From: Sphingomonadales bacterium
GTDB taxonomy: Bacteria; Pseudomonadota; Alphaproteobacteria; Sphingomonadales; Sphingomonadaceae
Assembly (NCBI GenBank): GCA_017304125.1
Contig: JAFKLV010000117.1
Coordinates: 1-6,317 of the forward strand
Direction of reading: 5' to 3'
DNA: 6,317 nt
The position numbers and the translations under genes are program-made. This document shows, in pieces, positions 6,191 to 6,317 of the stretch; within the stretch, counting starts at the first letter, position 1, and each line of letters opens with the position of its first letter. The notes below the pieces were generated by a model. It was not told where the DNA came from. It searched no databases and saw nothing but the letters and a program-made list of their open reading frames with translations.

Positions 6191-6317
6191 CTTGCGGCGA
6201 TGGCTGATTGAGGGCGAGATTGGCGTGCATGGACGAGGGCACGCTTACGACCGGACTGGACACCCACACTGGAGTGGGTCCGGAGCCGCCTCGTCGGCTT
6301 GAGTTGCTGAGCGGAAT
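6169..6317 (+). mobile_element. Left end of an IS66-family-like insertion sequence (partial)
   Basis: The sequence beginning GTAAGCGCTGTGCCGG at 6169 has the GTAA terminus typical of IS66-family ends. A small ORF resembling TnpA begins 60 bases inside, the normal layout for the left end of these elements. The neighbouring minus-strand gene loses its sensible start exactly here. IS66 elements make 8-bp target duplications, which would predict GAAGCTAT (6161-6168) again after the right end, outside the window. The right end and the tnpB/tnpC genes are not present. Confidence 0.55.
6229..6317 (+). CDS. tnpA: IS66-type accessory transposase protein TnpA, N-terminal fragment
   Basis: ATG 6229 opens 29 codons that run off the window edge, beginning MDEGTLTTGLDTHTGVG and containing PRRLELLSG. 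This resembles the variable N-terminus of IS66 TnpA (ORF1) proteins, which precedes the basic, helix-turn-helix 'RRRWS..EKARIVAES' region that should lie just beyond the window. TnpA is a small accessory protein needed with TnpB and TnpC for transposition. The frame is closed upstream by TGA at 6205-6207, so ATG 6229 or TTG 6220 must be the start; only a weak GAGG at 6210-6213 precedes it. The diagnostic domain is not in view, so the identification is tentative. Confidence 0.45.
   Translation, partial: MDEGTLTTGLDTHTGVGPEPPRRLELLSG

Larger units (their letters stand above)
3497..6317. mobile_element. Genomic island or integrative element, left part only
   Basis: From the tRNA 3' end rightward the window holds an intact tyrosine integrase, an unfamiliar AT-rich gene and an IS end, all unlike the compact GC-rich core genes on the left. 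Integrase beside tRNA, composition shift and IS loading together support an integrated element. No conjugation, phage structural or replication genes are visible, so its type (prophage remnant, ICE/IME, small island) cannot be decided. The far boundary is beyond the window. Confidence 0.75.

Overview
The window looks like a piece of an alphaproteobacterial chromosome, most likely a sphingomonad or close relative. This rests on the very high G+C of the left half (one 60-base line I counted, 1261-1320, is 80% G/C), on the family resemblance of the proteins, and on tight gene packing with GTG starts and short overlaps. I had no database access, so the taxonomic statement is an inference.

Left half (1-3420), core chromosome. 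Four genes on the + strand overlap end to end and probably form one transcription unit: the 3' two thirds of rarA (replication-associated AAA+ ATPase), a secreted serine beta-lactamase-family hydrolase broken by a single in-frame amber codon, a complete MmcQ/YjbR-family gene, and a complete gene of the 'AIDWSG' RNase H-fold-like family of unknown function. A tRNA-Thr(TGT) gene follows 17 bases later.

Right half (3497-6317), an integrated element. Directly after the tRNA comes an inverted repeat, then a full tyrosine recombinase gene with all catalytic residues visible. This is the usual layout of a genomic island integrated at the 3' end of a tRNA gene. The tRNA is intact, so the junction is one attachment site; no second copy of the tRNA 3' end occurs before the window ends, so the island continues beyond it. 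Behind the integrase lie a doubtful small ORF and a convergent minus-strand gene of unknown function whose 3' half is AT-rich (about 38% G/C over 5521-5640), unlike the flanking chromosome.

Far right (6169-6317). The 5' end of that unknown gene appears to be cut off by the left end of an IS66-like insertion sequence. The evidence is a GTAAGCG terminus at 6169 and, 60 bases inside it, the start of a small ORF resembling IS66 TnpA. The window therefore shows nested events: a tRNA-targeted island in a core locus, then an IS inside an island gene. I see no defence system, CRISPR array or new multi-gene system. The points most worth following up are the island boundary, the interrupted cargo gene and the amber-broken hydrolase.
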